Source: JBEBGV01 sp040081265
GTDB taxonomy: Bacteria > Acidobacteriota > Vicinamibacteria > Vicinamibacterales > UBA2999
NCBI GenBank assembly: GCA_040081265.1
Contig: JBEBGV010000014.1
Span: 1 to 64,000, forward strand
DNA length: 64,000 nt
Reading direction: 5' to 3'
Shown here: positions 9,059 to 17,635 of the stretch, piece by piece
Layout of the letters: the number at the start of each line of letters is the position of its first letter
Position numbering within the stretch: position 1 is the stretch's first letter
Notes under the pieces: model-generated
Told to the model about the DNA's origin: nothing
What the model saw: the letters and a program-made list of their open reading frames with translations, nothing else
Databases searched by the model: none
Position numbers and translations under genes: made by a program

Positions 9059-9919
9059 GTGCAGAAGCTCCTGCTCCAGCTCGACAGCTCCGTCCACCCG
9101 AGCGTCTTCGATCGCGTGGTCGCCTTCGACAGCGGCGCCGATCAGGTGATGAGTTACGGGTCGGTCACGCCGGATGCCGTCCGCGATCTCGTTCACGGCA
9201 CGTTGTTCACGCGCGCCATCCCGGAATTGCGACATACCGCCATCTTCATCGGTGGGGCTGACATGGCGACGGGCGAACGCCTGCTCGAGGCCGTCCGCGC
9301 CACCTTCTTCGGCCCGTTCAGCGTGTCGGTGATGCTCGACGCCAACGGCGCCAATACCACGGCTGTCGCCGCGGTCACTCGAGTTCGAGAGGTCCTGGGC
9401 GAACTGCGTGGTCTGCGAGCGGTCGTCACAGCCGGCAGCGGACCGGTTGGCTCGAGGGTCGCCGGTTTGCTCGCCGCTGAAGGTGTGTCCGTCGCGGTGA
9501 CATCGAGACGCACACCCGATGGCTCACTCGCCGCCCGACTGAAGCACCGATTCAACGCGGCTGTGGAGGAACGGCGCCTCGGCGACGGGTCCGACGCACT
9601 GCTGGCCCTGCGCGACGCTGACATCATCGTGAATGCGGGGCCGGCCGGCGTCTGTGTCGTGCCACGTGCCGCATGGAGTGGCGCCCGCATCGTCGTGGAC
9701 TTGAATGCGGTGCCACCTGCAGGTATCGAGGGCGTCGAACCAGGCGACAAGGCAAAGGACCGCGACGGCGTCATCTGCTTCGGCGCACTGGGCGTGGGCG
9801 GCCTGAAGATGAAGCTGCACCGGGCGTGTATCAGCCGGCTGTTCGAACGCAACGACCTTGTCCTCGACGCTGAGTCGATAGCGTCTGTCGCGCACGAACT
9901 GTCCACGCTGCGACCGTGA
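9059..9919 (+). CDS. mtdB: NAD(P)-dependent methylene-H4MPT dehydrogenase (MtdB)
   Basis: The 286-residue protein matches MtdB across its length. The N-terminal SVFDRVVAFDSGADQVMSYG, an internal FFGPFSVSVMLDANGANTT, a Rossmann glycine motif AGSGPVGSRVAGLLAAEG and the C-terminal FGALGVGGLKMKLHRACI are all characteristic. It oxidises methylene- to methenyl-H4MPT with NAD(P)+. The GTG at 9059 was chosen because family proteins begin about ten residues before the SVFD motif; the open frame upstream is shadow sequence of fae. Confidence 0.94.
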   Translation: MQKLLLQLDSSVHPSVFDRVVAFDSGADQVMSYGSVTPDAVRDLVHGTLFTRAIPELRHTAIFIGGADMATGERLLEAVRATFFGPFSVSVMLDANGANTTAVAAVTRVREVLGELRGLRAVVTAGSGPVGSRVAGLLAAEGVSVAVTSRRTPDGSLAARLKHRFNAAVEERRLGDGSDALLALRDADIIVNAGPAGVCVVPRAAWSGARIVVDLNAVPPAGIEGVEPGDKAKDRDGVICFGALGVGGLKMKLHRACISRLFERNDLVLDAESIASVAHELSTLRP

Positions 9920-9933
9920 ACCCGTAGCCACTC

Positions 9934-11130
9934 GTGACCGTAATCTGCCCGCCGGCCGCGCACGTACTGGTGGCTGGAGTGTCCACGCGGGCGATCGCGG
10001 AGTCGGCCGCACGGGCTGGATACCAGGTGACGTCGATCGACGCGTTTGCTGACCTCGATCAGCATCCCTCCGTCAGGGCGCTCACGGTGCCGGGAGGATT
10101 CAGCCCGGAGGTTGCGGCGCGTGCGGTCCGTGACATCGCCTGCGATGCGGTCGCGTATCTGTCGAGCTTCGAGAACTATCCAGATGCGGTTCGCGCGCTA
10201 GCGGCTGGACGAACACTGCTGGGCAACACGCCTGAGGTCCTGGCGGCCGTGCGCAACCCTCATCGGCTGTTTGATGCGTTGTCGCGGCGCGGGCTCCACG
10301 CGCCTGCGGTGCTCGGAGACGAGGGCGCGTCCACGCCGGGTCCAAGGACCCGGCCTACGTACGTCGGGCCCACGGACGAGGGGCCGTGGTTGTTGAAGCC
10401 GCTCGCGTCGGGCGGCGGACAGGGCATTGCGGCCTGGCGGCACGGAGCGCAAGTGCCCGTTGGGCACTACCTGCAGCAACACATCGACGGGACGGCCGGC
10501 TCGGTCGCCTTCATCGCCTCGCCACGCGGCGTGCGGGTGCTGGGCGTGTTTCAGCAGCTCATCGGGCAGAACGCCTTTGGTACGTCGGGCTTCCGCTACT
10601 GCGGCAACATTCTCGATGGCTCGATGCCGACCGATTCGGCCCTGCTCCGCAACGCCACCGCGCTGGCACACGCCGTCGCAGAGGACTTCGGCCTCATCGG
10701 CATCAACGGCATCGACTTCATCAGTCGCGACGACGGGCTCTATCCGGTTGAAGTGAATCCACGCTGGTGCGCATCGGTCGAGCTCGTCGAGCGTGCGCAC
10801 GGCGTGTCCGCCTTCGCCGCTCACGCACAGGCGTGCACCGCCGGAGCGCTTCCCCTCTTTGACGGCGTGACTGCCCCGCCCATCGGTCGTAGTATCGGGA
10901 AGGCCGTGATCTACGCCCAGCAGGAAGGAGCCGTCGCTGACACGACGCCGTGGTGCATGAACCCCGACGTACGCGATGTCCCTCGCCCTCACACCCGTTT
11001 CGCCCCGGGCGACCCGGTCTGCACGGTGTTTGCCGAGGGCCCCACCCCTGAGGCGTGCCGGCTCGGGCTCGAGCAACAGGCGATGCGGATCTATCGCGAA
11101 CTGAGCACCTGGTCAGGCTCCTCGCGATGA
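9934..11130 (+). CDS. ATP-grasp ligase of the H4MPT/methylofuran cluster
   Basis: The 398-residue protein has an N-terminal Rossmann-like preATP-grasp region and a central ATP-grasp fold. Key segments are WLLKPLASGGGQGI, an E-S-V-A-type lid and a metal-binding LYPVEVNPRWCASVE near residues 268-283. Homologues occur in bacterial H4MPT clusters. It could ligate glutamate during methylofuran synthesis, a role met in archaea by the ATP-grasp enzyme MfnD; this assignment is inference. A GTAG-hairpin repeat is inserted in frame at about residues 134-144 (TPGPRTRPTYV), in the loop just before the ATP-binding strand. Its stop overlaps fhcB by four bases. Confidence 0.8.
   Translation: MTVICPPAAHVLVAGVSTRAIAESAARAGYQVTSIDAFADLDQHPSVRALTVPGGFSPEVAARAVRDIACDAVAYLSSFENYPDAVRALAAGRTLLGNTPEVLAAVRNPHRLFDALSRRGLHAPAVLGDEGASTPGPRTRPTYVGPTDEGPWLLKPLASGGGQGIAAWRHGAQVPVGHYLQQHIDGTAGSVAFIASPRGVRVLGVFQQLIGQNAFGTSGFRYCGNILDGSMPTDSALLRNATALAHAVAEDFGLIGINGIDFISRDDGLYPVEVNPRWCASVELVERAHGVSAFAAHAQACTAGALPLFDGVTAPPIGRSIGKAVIYAQQEGAVADTTPWCMNPDVRDVPRPHTRFAPGDPVCTVFAEGPTPEACRLGLEQQAMRIYRELSTWSGSSR
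10335..10364 (-). repeat. In-frame GTAG-hairpin element inside ATP-grasp gene
   Basis: GCCGGGTCC, AA, GGACCCGGC then CTACGTACGT forms the standard hairpin on the minus strand. It lies wholly within the ATP-grasp reading frame without breaking it. Confidence 0.85.
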
Positions 11131-12359
11131 TCGGCCAGGCTGGCGTCGGCGCATCCACGTGCCTGGGATGCGGGTGCGCATGTGACGACATCGACATCAC
11201 GGTCGCCGACGGCCAGATTATCGCGGCGCGGAACGCCTGTGATGATGGCGTTCGCTGGTTCGGCACGGGAGAAGTGCCGGCACGAGCCGCTATCGACGGG
11301 ATCGAGACCTCGCGTGAGACAGCGTTATCTGAAGCAGCATCGCTGCTCGCCGCCGCCGAGAGCCCGCGCATCCTGCTGGGATCAGACGTCTCCTGTGAAA
11401 CCTACCGCGAGGCCATTGGGTGTGCGGACGCCCTGCGCGCACGGCTGGACATCGCGGCACCACCCTCGGCCATCGGCACCGCTCTGGCCATCCAAGAGCG
11501 CGGCATCGCCACCGCCACTCTTGGTGAAATCCGCAACCGCGCCGACATCGTCCTTTTCTGGGGCGTCGATCCAGCGGCTCGGTTTCCACGCTACACGTCG
11601 CGTTATGCGCCGGGGCCGGCCGGCATTCACATTCCTGAAGGGCGACGATCCCGTACGGTGATTGCCATCAGCATCGGCGACGAGCCATCAGCCGAGGACG
11701 CGGACGTGCAGATGGCCATCCCGAGGGCGCTTGAAGACGAGACGCTGATCCGACTGGCTGCCCTGCTCGTCGGCGCGCCAGCCGTGTCAGCCATTGACCG
11801 CGGCTCGCCGGCCGCTGTCCTTGCCGAACAACTGCGCGAGGGGCGCTACGTCGTCATCGTGGCCGACACCGAGCCTGACGCTGACGGCAGCGTCCGGCGC
11901 ATCCACCGGCTGCTGGCCGTCGCACAAGCCTTGAATGTGAAGGGACGGGGTGCGCTCAGCCTGTTGCGAGGCTCTGGTAACCTCAGTGGCGCGGAGTCGG
12001 TCATCGTCAGCCAGACCGGGTATCCAGGTTCAGTCGATTTTGCGTCTGGATCTCCGCGCTACTCGCCGCACACCAGCAGTGCGGACACAGTGTGGGATGT
12101 CACGCTCCTGGTCGGCTCCGACCGTTCACTCGACAGCTCCCTCTTTCCAACGGTCGTCATCGGACCACTGGCGAGCCGCAGGGCAACAAGCGCACGCGTG
12201 GTGATCGACTCGGCCACCGCGGGTGTCCACGCTGGCGGCACCGCCCTGCGGATGGACGAGGTCCCCCTCCCCTTAAGGCCACTCGTTCCCGGCCCGCCCG
12301 ACGCCACGCTGCTCTGCGCGGGCCTCAGACAAGGGCTCGCGCGGATCCTCGCCGGTTGA
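11127..12359 (+). CDS. fhcB: Formyltransferase/hydrolase complex subunit FhcB (formylmethanofuran dehydrogenase B-like)
   Basis: The 410-residue protein resembles the B subunit of formylmethanofuran dehydrogenase, with an N-terminal CLGCGCACDDI segment and a LLRGSGNLSGAE region. In bacteria FhcB is generally thought to have lost the molybdopterin redox role and to be structural in the FhcABCD complex, which releases formate. The ATG at 11127 overlaps the ATP-grasp stop (ATGA). The gene heads the fhcBADC run. Confidence 0.92.
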   Translation: MIGQAGVGASTCLGCGCACDDIDITVADGQIIAARNACDDGVRWFGTGEVPARAAIDGIETSRETALSEAASLLAAAESPRILLGSDVSCETYREAIGCADALRARLDIAAPPSAIGTALAIQERGIATATLGEIRNRADIVLFWGVDPAARFPRYTSRYAPGPAGIHIPEGRRSRTVIAISIGDEPSAEDADVQMAIPRALEDETLIRLAALLVGAPAVSAIDRGSPAAVLAEQLREGRYVVIVADTEPDADGSVRRIHRLLAVAQALNVKGRGALSLLRGSGNLSGAESVIVSQTGYPGSVDFASGSPRYSPHTSSADTVWDVTLLVGSDRSLDSSLFPTVVIGPLASRRATSARVVIDSATAGVHAGGTALRMDEVPLPLRPLVPGPPDATLLCAGLRQGLARILAG

Positions 12360-12361
12360 TC

Positions 12362-14017
12362 ATGGCATCCGGACACTCGATGCGTATCGTCGGCGGCACC
12401 GTCTACGACCCGGCCAACGGGATCGAGGGCGAGGTCCGCGACATCCATGTGCGCGACGGCCAGATCGTCGAGGACACCGACCCGGATTGCGCGGTCATCG
12501 ATGCCACTGGAATGGTGGTCATGCCGGGTGGGGTTGATATCCACTCGCATGTCGCCGGCAGCGGCGTGAACCTCGCGCGGCGGCTGTCTCCGGAAGAGCA
12601 TGACGCCGATCCAGTTCGCGCGCCTGTCTTAGTGGATGGCGGCGGCCGATCCGGCAGCGGCGGTACGGTCCCCAGCACGTTTACCACCGGCTACCGCTAC
12701 GCCGGCCTCGGCTACACCACCGTGTTCGACGCAGCGGTGGCGCCGCTGATGGCCCGCACCGCACACGCCGACTTCGACGACACACCCATCGTGGACGCGG
12801 GCTTCTTCGTGCTCATGGGCAACGACCACTACCTGCTCACGCTTCTGGCCGCGAACGAACGTGAGCAGGCCCGTGAGTACGCGGCCTGGCTGCTCGGCGC
12901 CGCCGCCGGGTACGCCATCAAGATCGTGAACCCCGGCGGCATCGAGTTGTGGAAATCGGGCACGCGCGGTGAGGTCACGCTCGATACGCCGGTTGGCTCC
13001 AGCCTGGTCACGCCGCGCCTGATCGTCGAGACGCTGGTGGATGCCGCCAACACGCTGCAGCTTCCCCATGCGGCGCACATCCACTGCAACAACCTCGGCG
13101 CAGCCGGTAACGTGCATACGACCCTCAGCACCATGCGGGCCGTCGAGGGACGGCGTGTGCACTTCACGCACCTGCAGTTTCACTGCTACGACGAGGGTGC
13201 GGGAGGGTCGTGGAAGTCCGGCGCGAAGGCTATCGTCGACTACGTCAACGGTCATCCGGACATCAGCGCCGACGTCGGCCAGGTGATGTTCGGGCCGGCC
13301 ACGACGCTGTCGGCGGACGGCCCGGCAGAGTATCTGCTGTCGAAGAGCGGCGGACGCAAGTGGAGCAACGTCGACATCGAACTGGAGACTGGCTGCGGCA
13401 TCGTTCCGTATCACTACCGCGAGCGAGCTGCCCTGTCTGCCCTTCAGTGGGCGATAGGCCTCGAATTGTTCCTGCTGGCGCGGGACCCCTGGCGGATGGT
13501 GCTCTCGACCGATCACCCGAACGGGGGATCGTTCATGGCGTATCCGGCGTTGATCCGCCTCCTGATGGATCGTGGGTGGCGCGACGCGCAGCTCAAGCTG
13601 GTCAATCAGCGGCTGCTGGCGGGGAGCGCCCTGGCCGACGGGCTGGACCGTGAGTACACGCTCAACGAAATCGCCATCATCACGCGAGCCGGCCCGGCCC
13701 GCATTCTCGGCCTGGCACGCAAGGGACATCTCGGCGTGGGCGCGGATGCCGACATCACGGTCTACGCCCAGGACAGCGACGTTGCCCGCATGTTCGAAAC
13801 GCCGCGCTATGTGGTCAAAGGAGGCGTGCTCGCGGTGGAAGAGGGACAGCTCAGACGTGCCCCGGCCGGGCGCAGAATCTACGTCCGCCCACCTCACGAA
13901 CAGTCGGTGGTGCATGGCGTTCGCGCCCACTTCGATCGCTACTCCACCGTCTCGTTCGACAACTACGCCGTTGGAGAGCTCGGCAACGCACCACACGCGG
14001 TAGCATCGAGACGCTGA
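12362..14017 (+). CDS. fhcA: Formyltransferase/hydrolase complex subunit FhcA (amidohydrolase)
   Basis: This 551-residue amidohydrolase-superfamily protein hydrolyses formyl-methylofuran to formate. The metal-site HSHVAG motif follows GGVDI near residues 59-67. The KIVNPGG segment may provide the carboxylated Lys, AHIHCNN supplies further His ligands, and LSTDHPNGG carries the late Asp. The start at 12362 is two bases after the fhcB stop; Met7 is an alternative. The C-terminus (AVGELGNAPHAV) fits the family. Confidence 0.95.
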   Translation: MASGHSMRIVGGTVYDPANGIEGEVRDIHVRDGQIVEDTDPDCAVIDATGMVVMPGGVDIHSHVAGSGVNLARRLSPEEHDADPVRAPVLVDGGGRSGSGGTVPSTFTTGYRYAGLGYTTVFDAAVAPLMARTAHADFDDTPIVDAGFFVLMGNDHYLLTLLAANEREQAREYAAWLLGAAAGYAIKIVNPGGIELWKSGTRGEVTLDTPVGSSLVTPRLIVETLVDAANTLQLPHAAHIHCNNLGAAGNVHTTLSTMRAVEGRRVHFTHLQFHCYDEGAGGSWKSGAKAIVDYVNGHPDISADVGQVMFGPATTLSADGPAEYLLSKSGGRKWSNVDIELETGCGIVPYHYRERAALSALQWAIGLELFLLARDPWRMVLSTDHPNGGSFMAYPALIRLLMDRGWRDAQLKLVNQRLLAGSALADGLDREYTLNEIAIITRAGPARILGLARKGHLGVGADADITVYAQDSDVARMFETPRYVVKGGVLAVEEGQLRRAPAGRRIYVRPPHEQSVVHGVRAHFDRYSTVSFDNYAVGELGNAPHAVASRR

Positions 14018-14018
14018 C

Positions 14019-14927
14019 ATGGACATCCGGGGCGTCGCCATCGAGGACACTTTCGCCGAAGCCTTCGGCATGCGCGCTGCGCGGGTGCTGATCACCGCGG
14101 TCTCTGCACGGTGGGCGCGAGAGGCGGCGCTGAAGATGACCGGGTTCGCGACCTCGGTCATTGCCTGCAAGTGCGAGGCGGCGATCGAACGCGAGTGGAC
14201 CCCCGACGAGACTCCGGACGCCAGGCCAGGCGTGTCGGTGCTGATCTTCACAATGGACAGCGAGGGTCTCGAGAAACGGCTCACCGAGCGCATCGGCCAG
14301 ACGGTGCTCACCTGTCCCACGACAAGTTGCTTCGACGGCCTGCCCGACGCAGCTGATCGCCTTCCTGCCGGTCGCGCTCTTCGCGTCTTCGGAGACGGTT
14401 TTCAAATCAGCAAGGTCGTTGGCGGACGACGGTTCTGGCGCGTGCCGGTGATGGATGGCGAATTCCTGCTCGAGGAATCCTTTGGCGTCGAGAAACGCGC
14501 CATCGCCGGTGGCAACTTCCTCATCCTCGGCAGGGACGGCGCCACTGTGCTCGCAGCGGCGGAGTCGGCGGTGCAGGCCATCGTCGGCCTGCCCGACGTC
14601 ATCCTCCCCTTTCCGGGCGGGATCGTGAGAAGCGGCAGCAAGGTCGGTGCGCGCGCCTACACCGGCATGATTGCGTCCACCAATGACGCTTACTGCCCAA
14701 CGCTGACGCCGGTCACTGATTCGCACCTGCGGCCTGGGGTCAACGCTGTGCTCGAGATCGTGATCGACGGGCTCAGCGTGAATGCCGTCTCGGCAGCGAT
14801 GCGTGCCGGCATTGATGCCGCTTGCCATGAAGGCGTGGTGGCCATCAGCGCGGGCAACTATGGCGGCAAGCTCGGGCCCTATCACTTCCATCTGCGCACC
14901 CTCATGACCAGTGAGACGCATGAATAG
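14019..14927 (+). CDS. fhcD: Formylmethanofuran:H4MPT formyltransferase (FhcD/Ftr)
   Basis: The 302-residue protein matches Ftr/FhcD end to end, with MDIRGVAIEDTFAEAFGMRA at the start and LPFPGGIVRSGSKVGAR centrally. It transfers the formyl group from formyl-H4MPT to methylofuran within the Fhc complex. It begins one base after the fhcA stop and overlaps fhcC. Confidence 0.95.
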   Translation: MDIRGVAIEDTFAEAFGMRAARVLITAVSARWAREAALKMTGFATSVIACKCEAAIEREWTPDETPDARPGVSVLIFTMDSEGLEKRLTERIGQTVLTCPTTSCFDGLPDAADRLPAGRALRVFGDGFQISKVVGGRRFWRVPVMDGEFLLEESFGVEKRAIAGGNFLILGRDGATVLAAAESAVQAIVGLPDVILPFPGGIVRSGSKVGARAYTGMIASTNDAYCPTLTPVTDSHLRPGVNAVLEIVIDGLSVNAVSAAMRAGIDAACHEGVVAISAGNYGGKLGPYHFHLRTLMTSETHE

Positions 14928-15759
14928 CCAGACGCCGAGCCTCCGCGGCGTCACATTGACCCTGCGCAATCCCCTGACCACACCGGTCGATGCCGCCGGG
15001 CTCGCGCTGGATACTCTCGCCACGCTGAGCGAGGACGAGATCGCCAACACGGCGGTCGCCGCTGGCCGCACCGCTATTCGTCTGGGCGATGTGTTCAGTG
15101 TCCAGGGCGGTCGCTCCAGTCATGTGGAAGTCCGAGGCGACGTTCGCGCGATGCGCGGGCTCGGCACCGCCATGCGTTCAGCCGAGCTGTGGATCGACGG
15201 CAACGCTGGCGATCGCGTCGGCGCCGGTATGACCGGCGGTTCAATTCACGTACGCGGCAACGTCGGCAACGATTCAGGTGTTGGGATGAGCGGCGGATTG
15301 CTCCATGTGAGCGGCAGCGCGGGCAGTCGCCTCGGGGCGGCGGGACCAGGGTGCCGTCGGGGCATGACGGGAGGCGAGATCGTGGTGCTCGGCGACGCGG
15401 GAGCGGAAGCCGGCACGCGCATGCGGCGCGGCCTGATTGCGATTGGCGGATCGGCGGGCGAGGATCTCGGCCGCGACATCATCGCCGGCACCATCGTCGC
15501 GCTCGGGCGCGTGGGACACCGCCCTGGCCGCGGAAACAAACGCGGGTCAATCATCGCCCTTGGAAAAATCGAGGTGCCAGGCACCTACGCCCTGGCCTGT
15601 GAGTTCGAGCCGGCGTTTGTCCGTCTGATCATGACCTACCTGAAGCGGCAGTTCGGGCTCAGCATCAGCCCGGCGATGGTCTCGGGCCGATTCCGCCGGT
15701 ACTGCGGTGATGCGGGGTTGCCCGGCAAGGGTGAGATCCTCGAGTGGAGACCCGCATGA
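14920..15759 (+). CDS. fhcC: Formyltransferase/hydrolase complex subunit FhcC (formylmethanofuran dehydrogenase C-like)
   Basis: The 279-residue protein contains the glycine-rich right-handed beta-helix of GXGXG/FwdC proteins. Repeats such as DRVGAGMTGGSIHVRGNVG recur about every 19-22 residues from roughly residue 85 to 205. The C-terminal domain (EPAFVRLIMTYLKRQFG) is family-typical. It is a structural subunit of the Fhc complex. The ATG at 14920 overlaps fhcD by eight bases; a GTG at 14911 is an alternative. Confidence 0.93.
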   Translation: MNSQTPSLRGVTLTLRNPLTTPVDAAGLALDTLATLSEDEIANTAVAAGRTAIRLGDVFSVQGGRSSHVEVRGDVRAMRGLGTAMRSAELWIDGNAGDRVGAGMTGGSIHVRGNVGNDSGVGMSGGLLHVSGSAGSRLGAAGPGCRRGMTGGEIVVLGDAGAEAGTRMRRGLIAIGGSAGEDLGRDIIAGTIVALGRVGHRPGRGNKRGSIIALGKIEVPGTYALACEFEPAFVRLIMTYLKRQFGLSISPAMVSGRFRRYCGDAGLPGKGEILEWRPA

Positions 15760-16718
15760 CAGGCCTCGCACTGAACGCACGGGCACTGGCTCTGGCTGAC
15801 GACTGCGCGGCAGATGCTGATGCTCTCCGCGTCGCTGTGCACGTGTTGCCTGGGGGCACGCGGGTCATCGATGCCGGCATCAACGCCCGTGGCGGACTCG
15901 CCGCCGGGCTGACCCTCGCCAGGGTGTGCATGGGCGGGCTCGGCCACGTTCAGTTGACGACCATCACCATCGAAGGCGAGTCGTGGGACGGTATCCACGT
16001 GTGGACCGATCACCCAGGTGTCGCCTGCATGGCCAGTCAGTACGCCGGATGGGCCGTCACACCCGACGGCTACTTCGCGATGGGCTCAGGGCCGCTCCGC
16101 GCCAGGGCCAGAGTCGAGCGCGAACTGTTCGACAGACTTCAGTACGCCGAGGACGATGACCGCGGCATCCTGGTGCTCGAAGGGCGCACGATGCCCACGC
16201 TGGCGGTCGCTGACTGGATCGCAAAGAAGGCGGGCATCAGCGGCACCGACTTGACGCTGATGATCGCGCCCACCGCGAGCCTGGCCGGAGGCGTACAGGT
16301 GGTCGCACGGGTGGTGGAAACCGGACTCCACAAGATGGACACACTGGGTTTCGACGTCAGGAAGGTGGTGAGTGCCTCTGGGACCGCCCCTCTTCCGCCC
16401 GTTGCCCGGAGCGACATCCGAGCCATCGGTCGCACCAACGACTGCGTGCTCTACGGGGGCCAGGCACGTTACCTGGTCGATGCCGGCGACGACGAACTGG
16501 CGGCGCTGGCTGCCCGCCTGCCTGCCTCGGCCTCGTCTGACTACGGGACGCCGTTCTACGACATCTTCAACCACTACAACCGCGACTTCTATCAGATCGA
16601 CCCGTTGCTCTTCAGCCCTGCCGAAGTGTGGCTGACCAGCGCCACGAGCGGACGCACCTTTCACGCTGGTGGCGTGAACGTCCAGTTACTGCGCGCGTCG
16701 CTCTTCGAGGGGCTCTGA
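15756..16718 (+). CDS. mch: Methenyl-H4MPT cyclohydrolase (Mch)
   Basis: The 320-residue protein has the Mch family features: NARALALADDCAADAD at the start, a central VWTDHPGVACMASQYAGWAV and a late YGTPFYDIFNHYNRDFYQID. It converts methenyl- to formyl-H4MPT. The ATG overlaps the fhcC stop by four bases, placing it in the same translationally coupled chain. Confidence 0.95.
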   Translation: MTGLALNARALALADDCAADADALRVAVHVLPGGTRVIDAGINARGGLAAGLTLARVCMGGLGHVQLTTITIEGESWDGIHVWTDHPGVACMASQYAGWAVTPDGYFAMGSGPLRARARVERELFDRLQYAEDDDRGILVLEGRTMPTLAVADWIAKKAGISGTDLTLMIAPTASLAGGVQVVARVVETGLHKMDTLGFDVRKVVSASGTAPLPPVARSDIRAIGRTNDCVLYGGQARYLVDAGDDELAALAARLPASASSDYGTPFYDIFNHYNRDFYQIDPLLFSPAEVWLTSATSGRTFHAGGVNVQLLRASLFEGL

Positions 16719-17635
16719 TGCGCGTCGCGATCCTGAGCGCCTCCGCTGGCTGGCACGTCGACGAGTTGTGCGCGGCCCTGCGGGCCAGGGGCCATGAGGT
16801 GGCAGTGGCGTCTTATGAAGGGCTGGTCGCGTCAATGGGCCGGAGCCGCGATCGCCACAGCTCGCTCAGCAGCGAACAGGCCTCGCTTCTCGATGCCGAT
16901 GTCGTCCTGCCACGCATCATCCCCCACGGCTCGCTCGAGCAGATCATCTTCCGCGTGAACGCGCTGCACTGGGTCGAGTCGCGCGGCACGCTCGTGATGA
17001 ACTCCCCTCGGGCCATCGAACGCTCGGTCGATAAGTTCTACGCATCGGCGCTCATCGAAGAAGCGGGACTGCTCGTTCCCGAGACGGTGGTGTGCGAACG
17101 TCCAGAAGACGCGCTCGCCGCGACACGGACGATGGGTGATGTGATCTTCAAGCCCCTCTTTGGGTCGATGGGACGCGGCATGGTTCGCGTGAGCGATCCG
17201 GACATGGCGTTCCGCGTTGCCCGCGGTCTCGAAGAGCTGCGCGCGGTCTTCTACGTTCAGCGGGTGATCGCACATCAGGGACGCGACATCCGGGCCTTCG
17301 TCATCGGAGGACGAGTCATCGGCGCGATCGAGCGCCTCGCCCCGTCGGGCGACTGGCGCACCAACGTTGCCCGGGGCGGTACGGCGCGACCAGTCGACCT
17401 GCCCGCCGCATGGACTGACGCCGCCATCAGAGCCGCCGCCGCGGTCGGCACAGACTACGCCGGCGTGGACCTGCTGCCGGCGCTGGACGGTCGGCTCTAT
17501 GTGCTGGAGGTCAACGGCATTCCCGGCTGGCAGGGTCTGCAGGACGCGACGGGCATCCCGGTGGCGACCGCCATCGTCGAACACATGGAAACGGTGCCAG
17601 TCCGGCGCGTAAACAACGCGAGTGTGCGGGCATGA
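16718..17635 (+). CDS. RimK-type ATP-grasp alpha-L-glutamate ligase-like protein
   Basis: The 305-residue protein is RimK/MptN-like. It has a preATP-grasp region with a NSPRAIERSVDKF segment, a Gly-rich FKPLFGSMGRGMVRV loop, a DIRAFVIGGRVIGAIER region, and the metal-binding LYVLEVNGIPGWQG close to the C-terminus. In archaea MptN adds glutamate to tetrahydrosarcinapterin precursors. Related proteins occur in methylotroph H4MPT clusters, where the substrate may be the H4MPT or methylofuran side chain. Substrate is inference. Start overlaps the mch stop by one base. Confidence 0.85.
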   Translation: MRVAILSASAGWHVDELCAALRARGHEVAVASYEGLVASMGRSRDRHSSLSSEQASLLDADVVLPRIIPHGSLEQIIFRVNALHWVESRGTLVMNSPRAIERSVDKFYASALIEEAGLLVPETVVCERPEDALAATRTMGDVIFKPLFGSMGRGMVRVSDPDMAFRVARGLEELRAVFYVQRVIAHQGRDIRAFVIGGRVIGAIERLAPSGDWRTNVARGGTARPVDLPAAWTDAAIRAAAAVGTDYAGVDLLPALDGRLYVLEVNGIPGWQGLQDATGIPVATAIVEHMETVPVRRVNNASVRA

